From Stenotrophomonas sp. 278 (lineage in GTDB: Bacteria; Pseudomonadota; Gammaproteobacteria; Xanthomonadales; Xanthomonadaceae), in NCBI RefSeq assembly GCF_003935715.1, contig NZ_RHPP01000004.1, positions 17,622-81,621 on the forward strand: DNA of 64,000 nt, in the 5' to 3' direction. The notes beneath the pieces were generated by a model, which saw only the letters and a list, made by a program, of their open reading frames with translations, searched no databases and was not told the origin of the DNA. Position numbers and translations under genes: made by a program. Positions 9,448-18,650 of the stretch are shown one piece after another (positions within the stretch are counted from its first letter, which is position 1; each line of letters starts with the position of its first letter).

Positions 9448-9993
9448 ATGGCTACCCGTAACCGCATGCCGCCCTGGCACGAGATCTTCAAAGCCCCCAG
9501 CGGCCACGAACTGCTCATCCGCCCGATCCGGCCGGAAGACAGCGCACCGCTGCAGGCATCGTTCAGTCTGTTCGGTCCCGAAGAAATCCGCGACCGCTTC
9601 CTGCAGTCGGTGACCGAGCTGTCGCCGGACACCACCCAGCGCCTGACCCACCCCAATCCCAAGACCGAAATCACCCTGGTGGCCGCCGAATCGGTGCCCG
9701 CCGGTGAAGCGGTGGTAGGTGCGGTGGCCCGGGCCTCGATCATCTCTGGTACCCGCGACGCGGAGTACGCGATCCTGATCAGCCGCTTCCTGGTCGGTCA
9801 GGGCCTGGGCCGGCAGCTGATGCGCAAGCTGGTGAAGTGGGCGCGCGGCAAGTACCTGGACCGCCTGTACGGTGACGTGGCCGAAGAAAACGAACCGATG
9901 AAGCAGCTGGCCGCGTCGCTGGGCTTCAAGCCGATGCCGCACCCGCAGGGTACGCCCGGGCTGGTGCGGATGGTGCTGGAGCTGGATTCCTGA
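9448..9993 (+). CDS. GNAT family N-acetyltransferase
   Basis: A 181-residue single-domain acetyltransferase. RPIRPEDSAPLQASF begins the fold, and GQGLGRQLMRKLVKWA is the acetyl-CoA pyrophosphate-binding motif A (usual form Q/R-x-x-G-x-G/A). FGPEEIRDRFLQS resembles the opening of the acetyltransferase domain found at the C-terminus of Pat/YfiQ-type protein acetylases, but no acyl-CoA synthetase-like part is present. The ATG at 9448 follows AAGGA at a good distance; the frame extends to 9412 without a ribosome site. The substrate cannot be told. Confidence 0.85.
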   Translation: MATRNRMPPWHEIFKAPSGHELLIRPIRPEDSAPLQASFSLFGPEEIRDRFLQSVTELSPDTTQRLTHPNPKTEITLVAAESVPAGEAVVGAVARASIISGTRDAEYAILISRFLVGQGLGRQLMRKLVKWARGKYLDRLYGDVAEENEPMKQLAASLGFKPMPHPQGTPGLVRMVLELDS

Positions 9994-10053
9994 TTCAACA
10001 GCGTCCACGCGTGACACGGTGACCACGGGGCCGTCTGCTAAAATCGGCGGCTC

Positions 10054-13000
10054 ATGTCACGCATCTCCTATCCCGCTCCGCCGCTGCCGCGTTCCGGCCA
10101 GCTCCGCGCCTGGTGGCGCGCTCCCGCTTCGGCCACTGCGCTGGCGTGGCACATCGCCCGCGCCGCGCAGACGCATGACGGCCCGTTGCTGGTCATCGCC
10201 CGCGACAACCATGGGGCGAACCAGATCGAAGCCGATCTGCACACGCTGCTGGGCGCGGATGACAGCCTGCCGGTAGTCGCTTTCCCGGACTGGGAAACGC
10301 TGCCTTACGACGCTTTCAGCCCGCACCCGGACATCATTTCCCAGCGTCTGGCGGCCCTGCACCGCCTGCCCTCGCTCCAGCGCGGCATCGTGGTGGTGCC
10401 GGTGCAGACCCTGCTCCAGCAGTTGGCTCCGCTCAAGTATGTGATCGGGGGCAGCTTCGACCTGAAGGTCGGCCAGCGCCTGGATCTCGATGCCGAAAAG
10501 CGCCGGCTGGAAGCGGCCGCCTACCGTAACGTGCCGCAGGTCATGGATCCAGGCGATTTCGCCGTGCGCGGCGGTCTGTTGGATGTGTTCCCGATGGGCG
10601 CGGATGCGCCGCTGCGGGTGGAGCTGCTGGACGAGGACATCGACTCCATCCGTGCCTTCGACCCGGAAAGCCAGCGGTCGCTGGACAAAGTCGACGCGGT
10701 GCGCATGCTGCCCGGCCGCGAAGTGCCGCTGGACGAGCTGAGCGTGTCGCGGGTGCTGGCCACGTTGCGCGAGCGTTTCGACGTGGACACCCGGCGCAGC
10801 GCGCTGTACCAGGATCTCAAGTCCGGATTGGCACCGGCTGGCGTGGAGTACTACCTGCCGCTGTTCTTCGACCAGACCGCCACCCTGTTCGACTATCTGC
10901 AGCCCAATGTGCTGCCGGTGCTCGCTGCGGGCGTGGGCGAAGCGGCGGCGGCGTTCTGGGCACAAACCCAGAACCGCTACGAGCAGCGCCGTCATGACGT
11001 GGAACGGCCGCTGCTGGCTCCCACCGAGCTGTATCTGACTCCCGAAGGCCTCAATGCGCACCTGAACACCCTGGCGCGCGTTGAGATCTGGGCTGCCGAC
11101 CATCCCCGCATTGCCGACGCACAGCCGCTGGGCGACCAGGCGCTGCCGCCGTTGCCCGTGGCGGCGCGCGATGCGCCCGCGGGCGAGGCCCTGAAGTCGT
11201 TCCTGAGCCACTATCCCGGACGGGTAGTGATTGCGGCCGATTCACCAGGGCGTCGCGAAGCGCTGCTGGAAGTGCTGGCGGCCGCCGAGCTCAAACCTCC
11301 GGTGGTCGCCGACCTGCCGGGCTTCCTGGCTGCGGATGGTGCCCGTTTCGCGATTACCGTCGCGCCGCTGGAAGACGGCTTCGCGCTGGAACAACCGGCG
11401 TTGGCAGTACTGACCGAGCGCCAGTTGTTCCCGGAACGTGCCGGCACCACCCGTCGCAGCCGCCGGGTCGGCCGCGAACCGGAAGCGATCATCCGTGACC
11501 TCGGCGAGCTGACCGAAGGCGCACCCATCGTCCATGAAGATCACGGTGTGGGCCGCTACCGCGGCCTGATCGTGCTTGACGCCGGCGGCATGCCGGGCGA
11601 ATTCCTGGAAATCGAGTACGCCAAGGGCGACCGCCTGTACGTGCCGGTGGCCCAGCTGCACCTGATCAGCCGCTACAGCGGTGCGTCACCGGAAACCGCG
11701 CCGCTGCATTCGCTCGGCGGCGAGCAGTGGACCAAGGCCAAGCGCAAGGCCGCCGAAAAAGTCCGCGACGTGGCCGCCGAACTGCTGGAGATCCAGGCAC
11801 GCCGCCAGGCCCGTGCTGGTCTGGCCCTGCACGTGGACCGGGCCATGTACGAACCGTTCGCAGCTGGCTTCCCGTTCGAGGAAACCCCGGACCAGCTGGC
11901 CGCCATCGACGCCACCCTGCGCGACCTCGCCAGCAGCCAGCCGATGGACCGCGTGGTCTGCGGTGACGTCGGCTTCGGCAAAACCGAAGTGGCGGTGCGC
12001 GCGGCCTTCGCCGCCGCCAGTGCCGGCAAGCAGGTCGCGGTGCTGGTTCCGACCACCCTGCTGGCCGAACAGCACTACCGCAACTTCCGCGACCGTTTCG
12101 CCGATTACCCGCTGAAGGTCGAAGTGCTGTCGCGCTTCAAGACCAGCAAGGAAATCAAAGCCGAACTGGAGAAGGTGACCGCCGGCACCATCGACGTGAT
12201 CGTCGGCACCCACCGTCTGCTGCAGCCGGACGTGAAGTTCAAGGACCTGGGCCTGGTCATCGTCGATGAAGAACAACGTTTCGGCGTGCGCCAGAAGGAA
12301 GCCCTGAAGGCGATGCGCGCCAACGTGCACCTGCTCACCCTGACCGCCACACCGATTCCACGCACGCTCAACATGGCCATGGCCGGGCTGCGCGACCTGT
12401 CGATCATCGCTACCCCGCCGCCAAACCGGCTGGCCGTGCAGACCTTCATTACCGCCTGGGACAACGCGCTGCTGCGCGAAGCCTTCCAACGTGAACTCTC
12501 GCGCGGCGGCCAGCTGTATTTCCTGCACAACGACGTGGAAAGCATCGGCCGCATGCAGCGCGAGCTGGCCGAGCTGGTCCCGGAAGCGCGCATCGGCATC
12601 GCCCACGGACAGATGCCCGAGCGCGAACTGGAACGGGTGATGCTGGACTTCCAGAAGCAGCGCTACAACGTGCTGCTGTCGACCACGATCATCGAGTCGG
12701 GCATCGACATCCCCAACGCCAACACCATCATCATCAACCGTGCCGATCGCTTCGGCCTGGCCCAGCTGCACCAGCTGCGCGGTCGCGTCGGCCGTTCGCA
12801 CCACCGCGCCTATGCCTACCTGGTGGTGCCGGACAAGCGCGCGATGACGCCCGACGCGGAGAAGCGCCTGGAAGCCATTGCCTCCATGGACGAGCTGGGG
12901 GCGGGCTTCACCCTGGCCACGCACGACCTGGAAATCCGTGGTGCCGGTGAGCTGCTGGGCGAAGACCAGAGCGGGCAGATGGCCGAAGTGGGCTTCAGCC

Positions 13001-13521
13001 TCTACACCGAACTGCTGGAACGGGCGGTTCGCAGCATCCGCCAGGGCAAGCTGCCGGACCTGGACAGCGGCGAGGAAGTGCGTGGGGCGGAAGTGGTGCT
13101 GCACGTTCCGGCATTGATTCCGGACGACTACCTGCCCGACGTGCATACCCGCCTGACCCTGTACAAGCGCGTCAGCAGCGCACGTGACAGTGCCGAGCTG
13201 CGGGAACTGCAGGTGGAGATGATCGACCGCTTCGGCCTGCTGCCGGATCCGGCCAAATACCTGTTCGCGATTGCCGAGCTGAAGCTGCAGTGCAATGCAC
13301 TGGGCATCCGCAAACTCGAGCTGGGCGAGGCCGGTGGCCGTATCGTGTTCGAGGCCAAGCCGCAGATCGACCCGATGGCGGTGATCCAGATGATCCAGAA
13401 GCAGCCGAAGCTGTACGCCATGGACGGTCCGGACAAGCTGCGGATCAAGGTACCGCTGCCGTTGCCGGAAGACCGGTTCAATGCGGCCAAGGCGCTGTTG
13501 ACGACACTGACACCCGGCTGA
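10054..13521 (+). CDS. mfd: Transcription-repair coupling factor Mfd
   Basis: Mfd removes RNA polymerase stalled at DNA lesions and recruits UvrA. The 1,155-residue protein has the expected order: a UvrB-like N-terminal part, the RNA polymerase-interacting domain at about 480-550 (VHEDHGVGRYRGL, LEIEYAKGDRLYVPV), and a RecG-like translocase. The translocase carries Walker A GDVGFGKTEV at about 640, VDEEQRFGVRQKE, and TLTATPIPRTLNMA. The C-terminal domain that masks UvrA binding follows at about 1000-1155. Length is normal for the family. TAAAAT at 10039-10044 is a possible -10 element just before the ATG. Confidence 0.97.
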   Translation: MSRISYPAPPLPRSGQLRAWWRAPASATALAWHIARAAQTHDGPLLVIARDNHGANQIEADLHTLLGADDSLPVVAFPDWETLPYDAFSPHPDIISQRLAALHRLPSLQRGIVVVPVQTLLQQLAPLKYVIGGSFDLKVGQRLDLDAEKRRLEAAAYRNVPQVMDPGDFAVRGGLLDVFPMGADAPLRVELLDEDIDSIRAFDPESQRSLDKVDAVRMLPGREVPLDELSVSRVLATLRERFDVDTRRSALYQDLKSGLAPAGVEYYLPLFFDQTATLFDYLQPNVLPVLAAGVGEAAAAFWAQTQNRYEQRRHDVERPLLAPTELYLTPEGLNAHLNTLARVEIWAADHPRIADAQPLGDQALPPLPVAARDAPAGEALKSFLSHYPGRVVIAADSPGRREALLEVLAAAELKPPVVADLPGFLAADGARFAITVAPLEDGFALEQPALAVLTERQLFPERAGTTRRSRRVGREPEAIIRDLGELTEGAPIVHEDHGVGRYRGLIVLDAGGMPGEFLEIEYAKGDRLYVPVAQLHLISRYSGASPETAPLHSLGGEQWTKAKRKAAEKVRDVAAELLEIQARRQARAGLALHVDRAMYEPFAAGFPFEETPDQLAAIDATLRDLASSQPMDRVVCGDVGFGKTEVAVRAAFAAASAGKQVAVLVPTTLLAEQHYRNFRDRFADYPLKVEVLSRFKTSKEIKAELEKVTAGTIDVIVGTHRLLQPDVKFKDLGLVIVDEEQRFGVRQKEALKAMRANVHLLTLTATPIPRTLNMAMAGLRDLSIIATPPPNRLAVQTFITAWDNALLREAFQRELSRGGQLYFLHNDVESIGRMQRELAELVPEARIGIAHGQMPERELERVMLDFQKQRYNVLLSTTIIESGIDIPNANTIIINRADRFGLAQLHQLRGRVGRSHHRAYAYLVVPDKRAMTPDAEKRLEAIASMDELGAGFTLATHDLEIRGAGELLGEDQSGQMAEVGFSLYTELLERAVRSIRQGKLPDLDSGEEVRGAEVVLHVPALIPDDYLPDVHTRLTLYKRVSSARDSAELRELQVEMIDRFGLLPDPAKYLFAIAELKLQCNALGIRKLELGEAGGRIVFEAKPQIDPMAVIQMIQKQPKLYAMDGPDKLRIKVPLPLPEDRFNAAKALLTTLTPG

Positions 13522-13533
13522 AATGCAGCCGGG
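13513..13533 (+). terminator. Hairpin at the end of mfd
   Basis: CCCGGCT-GAAATGC-AGCCGGG forms a 7-base perfect stem overlapping the mfd stop codon. There is no T-run after it, so it may only protect the 3' end or attenuate transcription. Confidence 0.35.
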
Positions 13534-13611
13534 ACTTGCGCGAATGCGGTGACATCCGGATTCTTTGAGGCGGCCAGCCATGGCCACCTCACCATTCCAG
13601 GAGCTTCACCC

Positions 13612-14178
13612 ATGAAAGGATCCCTTCGCACTGCCGCCCCGCTGGGGCTGCTGCTGCTCGCCCTCGCCCTCGTCCCCGCCGCCCACGCCCGCCAGGACAG
13701 CGCGAACGCTGCACCGGCCTGCCTTTCGCGCACCCAGATCACCGCGGCGGTCACGCCTGCTGTGATGATGGCGGCCCTCCCCCGCTGCGTGCAGGAAGGG
13801 CGTACCCAGGACGCCATCGACCTGTACAACTTCTCCGGCGTGTTCGCGCATTTCGACCGCCAGCGCGTTGCCGACCAGTCGGCGCACGCCGTCTATGGGG
13901 CGTTGAAATTCGCCGCCGGCGAGGCCATGGGCGAAGACGCCCTGGTGCGTTTCGATACCGCGCTGAAGGCGCAGCTTGCCCCGGAGAAGGCTCCGGCCTA
14001 TATCGCCGGTGTCTGCAAGGACGCCAAGCGGATCGGTCCGCCCAGCTATACCCCCACCTACATGATCAACCACGGCATGGCCGCGTTCACTGGCCAGGGG
14101 GGCGGCCCGGTCGCCGGCTTCGAACCGCAGCAGGCATGGCAGAACACCCTGTCCAACTATCTGAAGTGCCCGGGCTGA
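13612..14178 (+). CDS. Exported protein of unknown function
   Basis: A 188-residue protein with a clear Sec signal peptide: basic start (MKGSLR), hydrophobic core (GLLLLALALVPAAHA) and a likely cleavage after AHA. The mature part has four cysteines (ACLS, RCVQ, GVCK, KCPG), consistent with two periplasmic disulfides, and no domain that I recognise. The ATG at 13612 follows AGGAG at proper spacing. It sits 90 bases after mfd, with the mfd-end hairpin between them, and is followed by SMAG copies. Confidence 0.75.
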   Translation: MKGSLRTAAPLGLLLLALALVPAAHARQDSANAAPACLSRTQITAAVTPAVMMAALPRCVQEGRTQDAIDLYNFSGVFAHFDRQRVADQSAHAVYGALKFAAGEAMGEDALVRFDTALKAQLAPEKAPAYIAGVCKDAKRIGPPSYTPTYMINHGMAAFTGQGGGPVAGFEPQQAWQNTLSNYLKCPG

Positions 14179-14194
14179 TCCGTGCCCTTCAAGA

Positions 14195-14292
14195 GCACCC
14201 GACCAACGGTCGGGTGCTACCTCGGCCTGTAACGGTTCACGACCGTTGGTCGTCACCCCGCCAAAGGTAGGTCACGACCGTTGGTCGTGACC
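14195..14292. repeat. Three SMAG-type palindromes between convergent genes
   Basis: A minus-strand copy at 14195-14220 (stem GCACCCGACC), a degenerate GTAA-headed copy near 14229-14256, and a plus-strand copy GTAGGTCACGACCGTTGGTC at 14267-14292. They fill the gap between two converging genes and may serve as the shared transcription end. Confidence 0.75.
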
Positions 14293-14299
14293 CAGGCCG

Positions 14300-16393
14300 T
14301 TACCAGATCACCACACGCTTGTCGTCGGCGCGCACCATCGCGTCGCCGGCCTTGCACTCGAACGCCGCCGCGAACGACGGCATGTTCGACGGTGCCCCAT
14401 TGGCACGGAAGTTGGCCGGGGCATGCGGGTCGGTGTTCAGACGCACGCGCAGCTCACCGTCAGTGAAGTTGCGACGCCACACGGTGGCCCAGTTCATGAA
14501 GAAGCGCTGGTCCTGGGTGTGGCCATCGACCTCCACATTGGCCTTCGGGTCTTCCTTCAGCGCCATCTGCAGCGCGTCATAGGCCACGGTCAGCCCGCCG
14601 AGATCACCGATGTTCTCTCCCAGGGTCAGCTTGCCCTTCACGTTCACGCCCGGCAGCGATTCGTAGCCGTCGAACTGCGCGACCAGCTGGTCGGTACGGC
14701 CGGTGAAGGCCTTCCGGTCGGCGTCGGTCCACCAGTTGTCGAAGTTGCCGTTGGCGGCGAACTGGCTGCCGGAGTCGTCGTAGCCGTGCATCATCTCGTG
14801 GCCGATGACCGCACCGATGCCACCATAGTTCAGCGCCGGATCGGCCTTGGCGTCGAAGAACGGTGCCTGCAGGATCGCCGCCGGGAACACGATCTCGTTC
14901 TTGGTCGCGTTGTAGTAGGCATTGACGGTCTGCGGGGTCATGCCCCACTCGGTCTTGTCGACCGGCTTGCCGATCTTGTTCAGCATGTAGCGGTAGTTGA
15001 ACGCACGCGCCGCCTGCATGTTGCCCAGGTAGCTGTCGGCATTGGTTTCCAGGCCCGACCAGTCACGCCACTTGTCCGGGTAGCCGATCTTCGGGGTGAA
15101 GCTGGCCCACTTTTCCAGCGCCTTCTTGCGGGTGTCCTCGCCCATCCATTCCAGCTTCTCCAGGCGCGCCTTCAGGGCGACCGAGAGGTTCTCGACCAGG
15201 TGCTGCATCTGCTCCTTGGATTCGGCCGGGAACACCGCGTCGACATACAACTGGCCCAGGCCCTCGCCGATGGAGGTGTTCACCGAATCAAGCACCCGCT
15301 TCCAGCGCGGCTGCATTTCCTTCTGACCGCGCAGGGTGGTGCCGTAGAAGTCGAAGTTGGCCTTCTCGAAGTTGCTGCTCAGGTACGGCGCGGCATCATC
15401 GACGGTGTGGAAGCGCAGGTAAGCCTGCCAGGTGCTGGCGGGCACGTCGGCCAGCATCTTGTCCACTTCGCTGAAGAAGCCCGGCTGGGCCAGCGAGAAC
15501 TTCTGCGCGGCCGGCACCTTGAGCGTGTCAAACAATGCGGTCCAGCTGAAGTTCGGGGTGAGCTTGTCGGCGTCGGCGGCGCTGAGCGGGTTGTAGCGCT
15601 TGGCCGGGTCACGCAATTCGATGCGCGACAGCGAAGCCTTGGCCAGACGGGTTTCGAAATCCATCACGGCCTTGGCATCGGCCTTGGCCTGCGCGGCATC
15701 CACGCCGGACAGGGTCAGCACCTGCTCGATGTAGGCCACGTAGGCGTCGCGAATCTTGGCCTGGGCATCGTCGAAGTAGTAGCCCTTCTCGGGCAGGCCG
15801 AGGCCGCCCTGACCGACGTAGGCGATGACGTTGGCCGAGTCCTTGTAATCAGCATTGGCGGACAGCGAGAACAGCACGCCCTGGCCCTGGGCCTGGCTGT
15901 CGCGCAGGTACTGGGTGATGGCGGCGGTGTCGTTCAGCGCGGCGATCTTGTCCAGCTGCGGCTGCAGCGGGGCGACGCCGGCGGCTTCGATCTTCGCTTC
16001 GTCCGAGCCGGTCTTCCAGATGTCGCCGATCTTGGCTTCTACGGAGCCGGCCTTGGCGTCGCTGGCGGCGGCCTGCTGGACCAGCGCGTGCTGCACTTCC
16101 AGCGAGCGCTCACGCAGGATCTCGAAGCTGCCCCAGGTGGTCTGGTCGTTCGGCACCGGGTTGGCCTTCAGCCACTTGCTGTTGACGTAACCGTTGAGGT
16201 CCGTGCACGCAGCAATGGCCGGGTCGAGGTCGGCGCTGTTGAGCGAGATCAGCGGGGTTTTGATCTGCGACTGATCAAACGCGGCCTTGGCCGGGGTGGC
16301 GTCGGCGGCGGGGGCGTCGGTCTTGCCGCAGGCGGCAAGCGAGGCGGCAATGGCAACGGTCAGGCCCAGGGGGGCCAGCTTGGTAAAGGTCAT
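14300..16393 (-). CDS. M13 family (neprilysin-like) zinc metallopeptidase lipoprotein
   Basis: A 697-residue peptidase of the neprilysin/PepO family, probably acting on small peptides in the periplasm. The N-terminus is a lipoprotein signal with lipobox LAAC (Cys22). The catalytic zinc motif VIGHEMMHGYDDSGSQF (HExxH) lies at about 534, and the third ligand Glu is in GENIGDLGGLTVAYDA. The substrate-binding NAYYN motif (VNAYYNATKNEI) and the C-terminal domain are present, so the enzyme looks complete. Length is normal for the family. It lies downstream of gpmA, separated by SMAG copies, and is probably transcribed separately. Confidence 0.92.
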   Translation of the reverse strand: MTFTKLAPLGLTVAIAASLAACGKTDAPAADATPAKAAFDQSQIKTPLISLNSADLDPAIAACTDLNGYVNSKWLKANPVPNDQTTWGSFEILRERSLEVQHALVQQAAASDAKAGSVEAKIGDIWKTGSDEAKIEAAGVAPLQPQLDKIAALNDTAAITQYLRDSQAQGQGVLFSLSANADYKDSANVIAYVGQGGLGLPEKGYYFDDAQAKIRDAYVAYIEQVLTLSGVDAAQAKADAKAVMDFETRLAKASLSRIELRDPAKRYNPLSAADADKLTPNFSWTALFDTLKVPAAQKFSLAQPGFFSEVDKMLADVPASTWQAYLRFHTVDDAAPYLSSNFEKANFDFYGTTLRGQKEMQPRWKRVLDSVNTSIGEGLGQLYVDAVFPAESKEQMQHLVENLSVALKARLEKLEWMGEDTRKKALEKWASFTPKIGYPDKWRDWSGLETNADSYLGNMQAARAFNYRYMLNKIGKPVDKTEWGMTPQTVNAYYNATKNEIVFPAAILQAPFFDAKADPALNYGGIGAVIGHEMMHGYDDSGSQFAANGNFDNWWTDADRKAFTGRTDQLVAQFDGYESLPGVNVKGKLTLGENIGDLGGLTVAYDALQMALKEDPKANVEVDGHTQDQRFFMNWATVWRRNFTDGELRVRLNTDPHAPANFRANGAPSNMPSFAAAFECKAGDAMVRADDKRVVIW

Positions 16394-16498
16394 GCATCAC
16401 TCCGGCTGCAGTTGGAAGCATTGCCCGCAGGACGGGCAATCTCACAGCGTAGCGCGGGTGGAGCGCAGATCGGACCGGCCAAAGGTCACAGGGGTCCC

Positions 16499-16607
16499 GT
16501 AACGACACGCCGTGCGTGTCATCGGGGTAATGATCTGCCGTAGAGCCACGCCGTGCGTGGCTTCGCGGTGCCAGACGGAGTCGCAGCCACGCAGGGCGTG
16601 GCTCTAC
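16499..16607. repeat. SMAG cluster, three copies
   Basis: A GTAA-headed variant at 16499 (plus, stem GACACGC), a plus copy at 16540 (GTAGAGCCACGCCGTGCGTG) and a minus copy ending at 16607 (stem AGCCACGC). The last two face each other and could pair. The rest of the 16394-16633 gap shows nothing else that I can support. Confidence 0.8.
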
Positions 16608-16633
16608 GGGAAAATTACCACGGACCGGGAGGG

Positions 16634-17383
16634 TTACCTGGCCTTGCCCTGGTTCGCCACGGCTTCTGCCGCCTTGCGTGCCGCTTCCGGGTCGCCCAGG
16701 TAACGGAACGACTGCACGGTGAGGTCGTCATTCAGTTCGAACAGCAGCGGAATGCCGGTCGGAATGTTCAGTTCCAGGATGGCTTCCTGCGAGACGTTGT
16801 TGAGGTACTTGTACAGCGCGCGCAGCGAGTTGCCGTGGGCGGTGACCAGCACGGTCTTGCCGTCCTTGAGCTGCGGTGCAATGGAATCGAACCAGTACGG
16901 CAGCACGCGTTCCAGCGTGGTGGCCAGCGACTCGGTGCCCGGCAGCGCGTTGCGGTCCAGACCGGCGTAACGGCGGTCGTGGATCGGGTGGCCCGGGTCT
17001 TCCAGGTCCATCGGCGGCGGCGGAATGTCGTAGGAACGGCGCCAGATCTTGACCTGGTCCTCGCCGTGCTTGGCAGCGGTTTCAGCCTTGTCCAGGCCCT
17101 GCAGCCCGCCGTAGTGACGCTCGTTCAGGCGCCAGCTCTTGCTCACCGGCAACCAGTCCTGGTCCAGCTCGGCCAGTGCACCCTGCAGGGTGTGGATGGC
17201 ACGCTTGAGCACCGAGGTGTGGGCCACGTCGAACTGCAGGCCTTCCTCACGCATCAGCTTGCCGGCGGCGGCGGCCTCAAGGCGGCCCTGCTCGGTCAGG
17301 TCCACGTCCACCCAGCCGGTGAAGCGATTGTCCAGGTTCCACTGGCTCTGGCCGTGGCGCAACAGTACGAGTTTCCGGGTCAC
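16634..17383 (-). CDS. gpmA: 2,3-bisphosphoglycerate-dependent phosphoglycerate mutase
   Basis: GpmA interconverts 3- and 2-phosphoglycerate in glycolysis. The 249-residue protein starts with the phosphohistidine motif [12 protein letters not shown] (His10), followed by [15 protein letters not shown], the second-site region [12 protein letters not shown], and [11 protein letters not shown] with the second catalytic His. The start is a GTG at 17383 preceded by GGAG; upstream reading to 17431 is not supported. It lies 66 bases downstream of the CDF transporter gene on the same strand. Confidence 0.95.
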   Translation of the reverse strand: MTRKLVLLRHGQSQWNLDNRFTGWVDVDLTEQGRLEAAAAGKLMREEGLQFDVAHTSVLKRAIHTLQGALAELDQDWLPVSKSWRLNERHYGGLQGLDKAETAAKHGEDQVKIWRRSYDIPPPPMDLEDPGHPIHDRRYAGLDRNALPGTESLATTLERVLPYWFDSIAPQLKDGKTVLVTAHGNSLRALYKYLNNVSQEAILELNIPTGIPLLFELNDDLTVQSFRYLGDPEAARKAAEAVANQGKAR

Positions 17384-17449
17384 TGCAGTTTCTCCAACAG
17401 GTGGCAAGGCAGACCGCCATTGTAGCGGCAACCCTGCCCCCTGCCCCGC

Positions 17450-18466
17450 TCAGGCATGCGGGTGGCCGTGGTGGCCCTGGGCGTCGGGTTTGCGCCGGCT
17501 GTGGCCATGGTCGTGCGGGTGACCGTCGTGGTCGTGCCCATGCGCATGATCGTGTTCGTGCCCGCCCGTTGGCTTGCCGTCCGCGCAATCGTCGCCGCAA
17601 TGGTCCACCTCGACCTGCAGGGTCACATGGTCGATGCCGAAGTCCTCGTGCAGGGCGGTGCCCAGCTGCCGGCGCAGGCGGTCGGCATCCACCCCCTCGG
17701 CCATTACCACATGGGCGGTCAGTGCCGGGGTGCTGGAGGCCAGCGCCCATACGTGCAGGTCATGCACATCGCGGACGTCGGGGTGCCCGCAGAGGCGCGC
17801 GCGCACCGCGTCGACCTGGATGCCCTTGGGCACGCCCTCCAGCAGCACATTGATCGCTTCACGCATCAGCACCCAGGTACGCGGCAGTACCCACAGGCCG
17901 ATCAGCACGGCGAGAATCGGGTCGATCACCTTCCATCCGGTCCAGCGGATCAGCAGCGCGCCCAGGATGACCGCCACCGAGCCAAGCATGTCGGCCCACA
18001 CTTCCAGGTAAGCCCCTTTGACGTTGAGGCTTTCACCGCTGCCGGCGTGCAGCAGGCGCATCGAGACCAGGTTGATCACCAGCCCGAAGGCCGCGATCAC
18101 CAGCATGCCGGTGGAGGCGATTTCCACCGGCTGGCGGAAGCGCGCGATGGCTTCCCACAGAATGTACGCAGCGACCACGAACAGCAGCACGCCGTTGATC
18201 ATCGCGCCGAGCGCTTCCAGCCGCGCGTAGCCGTAGGTACGGCGCGCGTCCGGCGGCCGCCGGCTCAGCCGCACCGCCACCAGCGCGATCATCAGCGCGA
18301 GCGTGTCGGTGGCCATGTGCGCGGCATCGGACAGCAGCGCCAGGCTGTTGGTCCAGAACGCGCCCACCACTTCGACCAGCAGGAATGTGCTGGTCAGCCC
18401 CAGCGCCCACCAGAGCGGCTTCTCGTGGCGGATCTCGCTGGGCAGGTGATCGTGGTCGTGACCCAT
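17450..18466 (-). CDS. Cation diffusion facilitator zinc exporter (ZitB/CzcD type)
   Basis: A 338-residue inner-membrane metal/proton antiporter. It has six predicted helices, the first metal-site motif LSDAAHMATDT, the second VWADMLGSVAV, and a C-terminal cytoplasmic metal-sensing domain. Both ends are His-rich: MGHDHDH at the start and a tail of HDH/HGH repeats after residue 300, as in zinc exporters. The ATG at 18466 follows AGGAG. In Xanthomonas campestris the comparable czcD is activated by Zur. A dyad in the shared upstream region is listed separately. Confidence 0.9.
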   Translation of the reverse strand: MGHDHDHLPSEIRHEKPLWWALGLTSTFLLVEVVGAFWTNSLALLSDAAHMATDTLALMIALVAVRLSRRPPDARRTYGYARLEALGAMINGVLLFVVAAYILWEAIARFRQPVEIASTGMLVIAAFGLVINLVSMRLLHAGSGESLNVKGAYLEVWADMLGSVAVILGALLIRWTGWKVIDPILAVLIGLWVLPRTWVLMREAINVLLEGVPKGIQVDAVRARLCGHPDVRDVHDLHVWALASSTPALTAHVVMAEGVDADRLRRQLGTALHEDFGIDHVTLQVEVDHCGDDCADGKPTGGHEHDHAHGHDHDGHPHDHGHSRRKPDAQGHHGHPHA

Positions 18467-18526
18467 GGAACGGCTCCTGTGCAAGGGCTGCAGGCTATCG
18501 CGGCGCGCCGTAAGGAGACTATTACG

Positions 18527-18539
18527 ATGTTTATAACAT
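18527..18539. promoter_or_regulatory. AT-rich dyad between the zinc exporter and the cyclase gene
   Basis: ATGTT-TAT-AACAT is a 13-base inverted repeat in a GC-rich gap, 61 bases before the exporter start and 112 before the cyclase start. It resembles half of the ATGTTATAA-type Zur box of gammaproteobacteria, but X. campestris Zur is reported to activate czcD through a different, GC-rich site. The regulator is therefore open. Confidence 0.35.
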
Positions 18540-18650
18540 TGCAGGCACAACGCCCTTGGCCGCGACCAATCGTCGCAGCTGCGACAACTTCGCCTACATC
18601 TTTCCGGTCCGCCACCGATACTGATGTTTTGAGTCATAGGTCACAGTTCC

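Noticed and set aside
11686-13587. A 633-codon minus-strand frame opposite mfd
   Set aside because: mfd is certain on the plus strand and the antisense product has no coherent domain.
14423-16543. A 706-codon open frame on the plus strand opposite the M13 peptidase
   Set aside because: The minus strand encodes a complete peptidase with all motifs; the long antisense frame is a by-product of high GC and codon bias.
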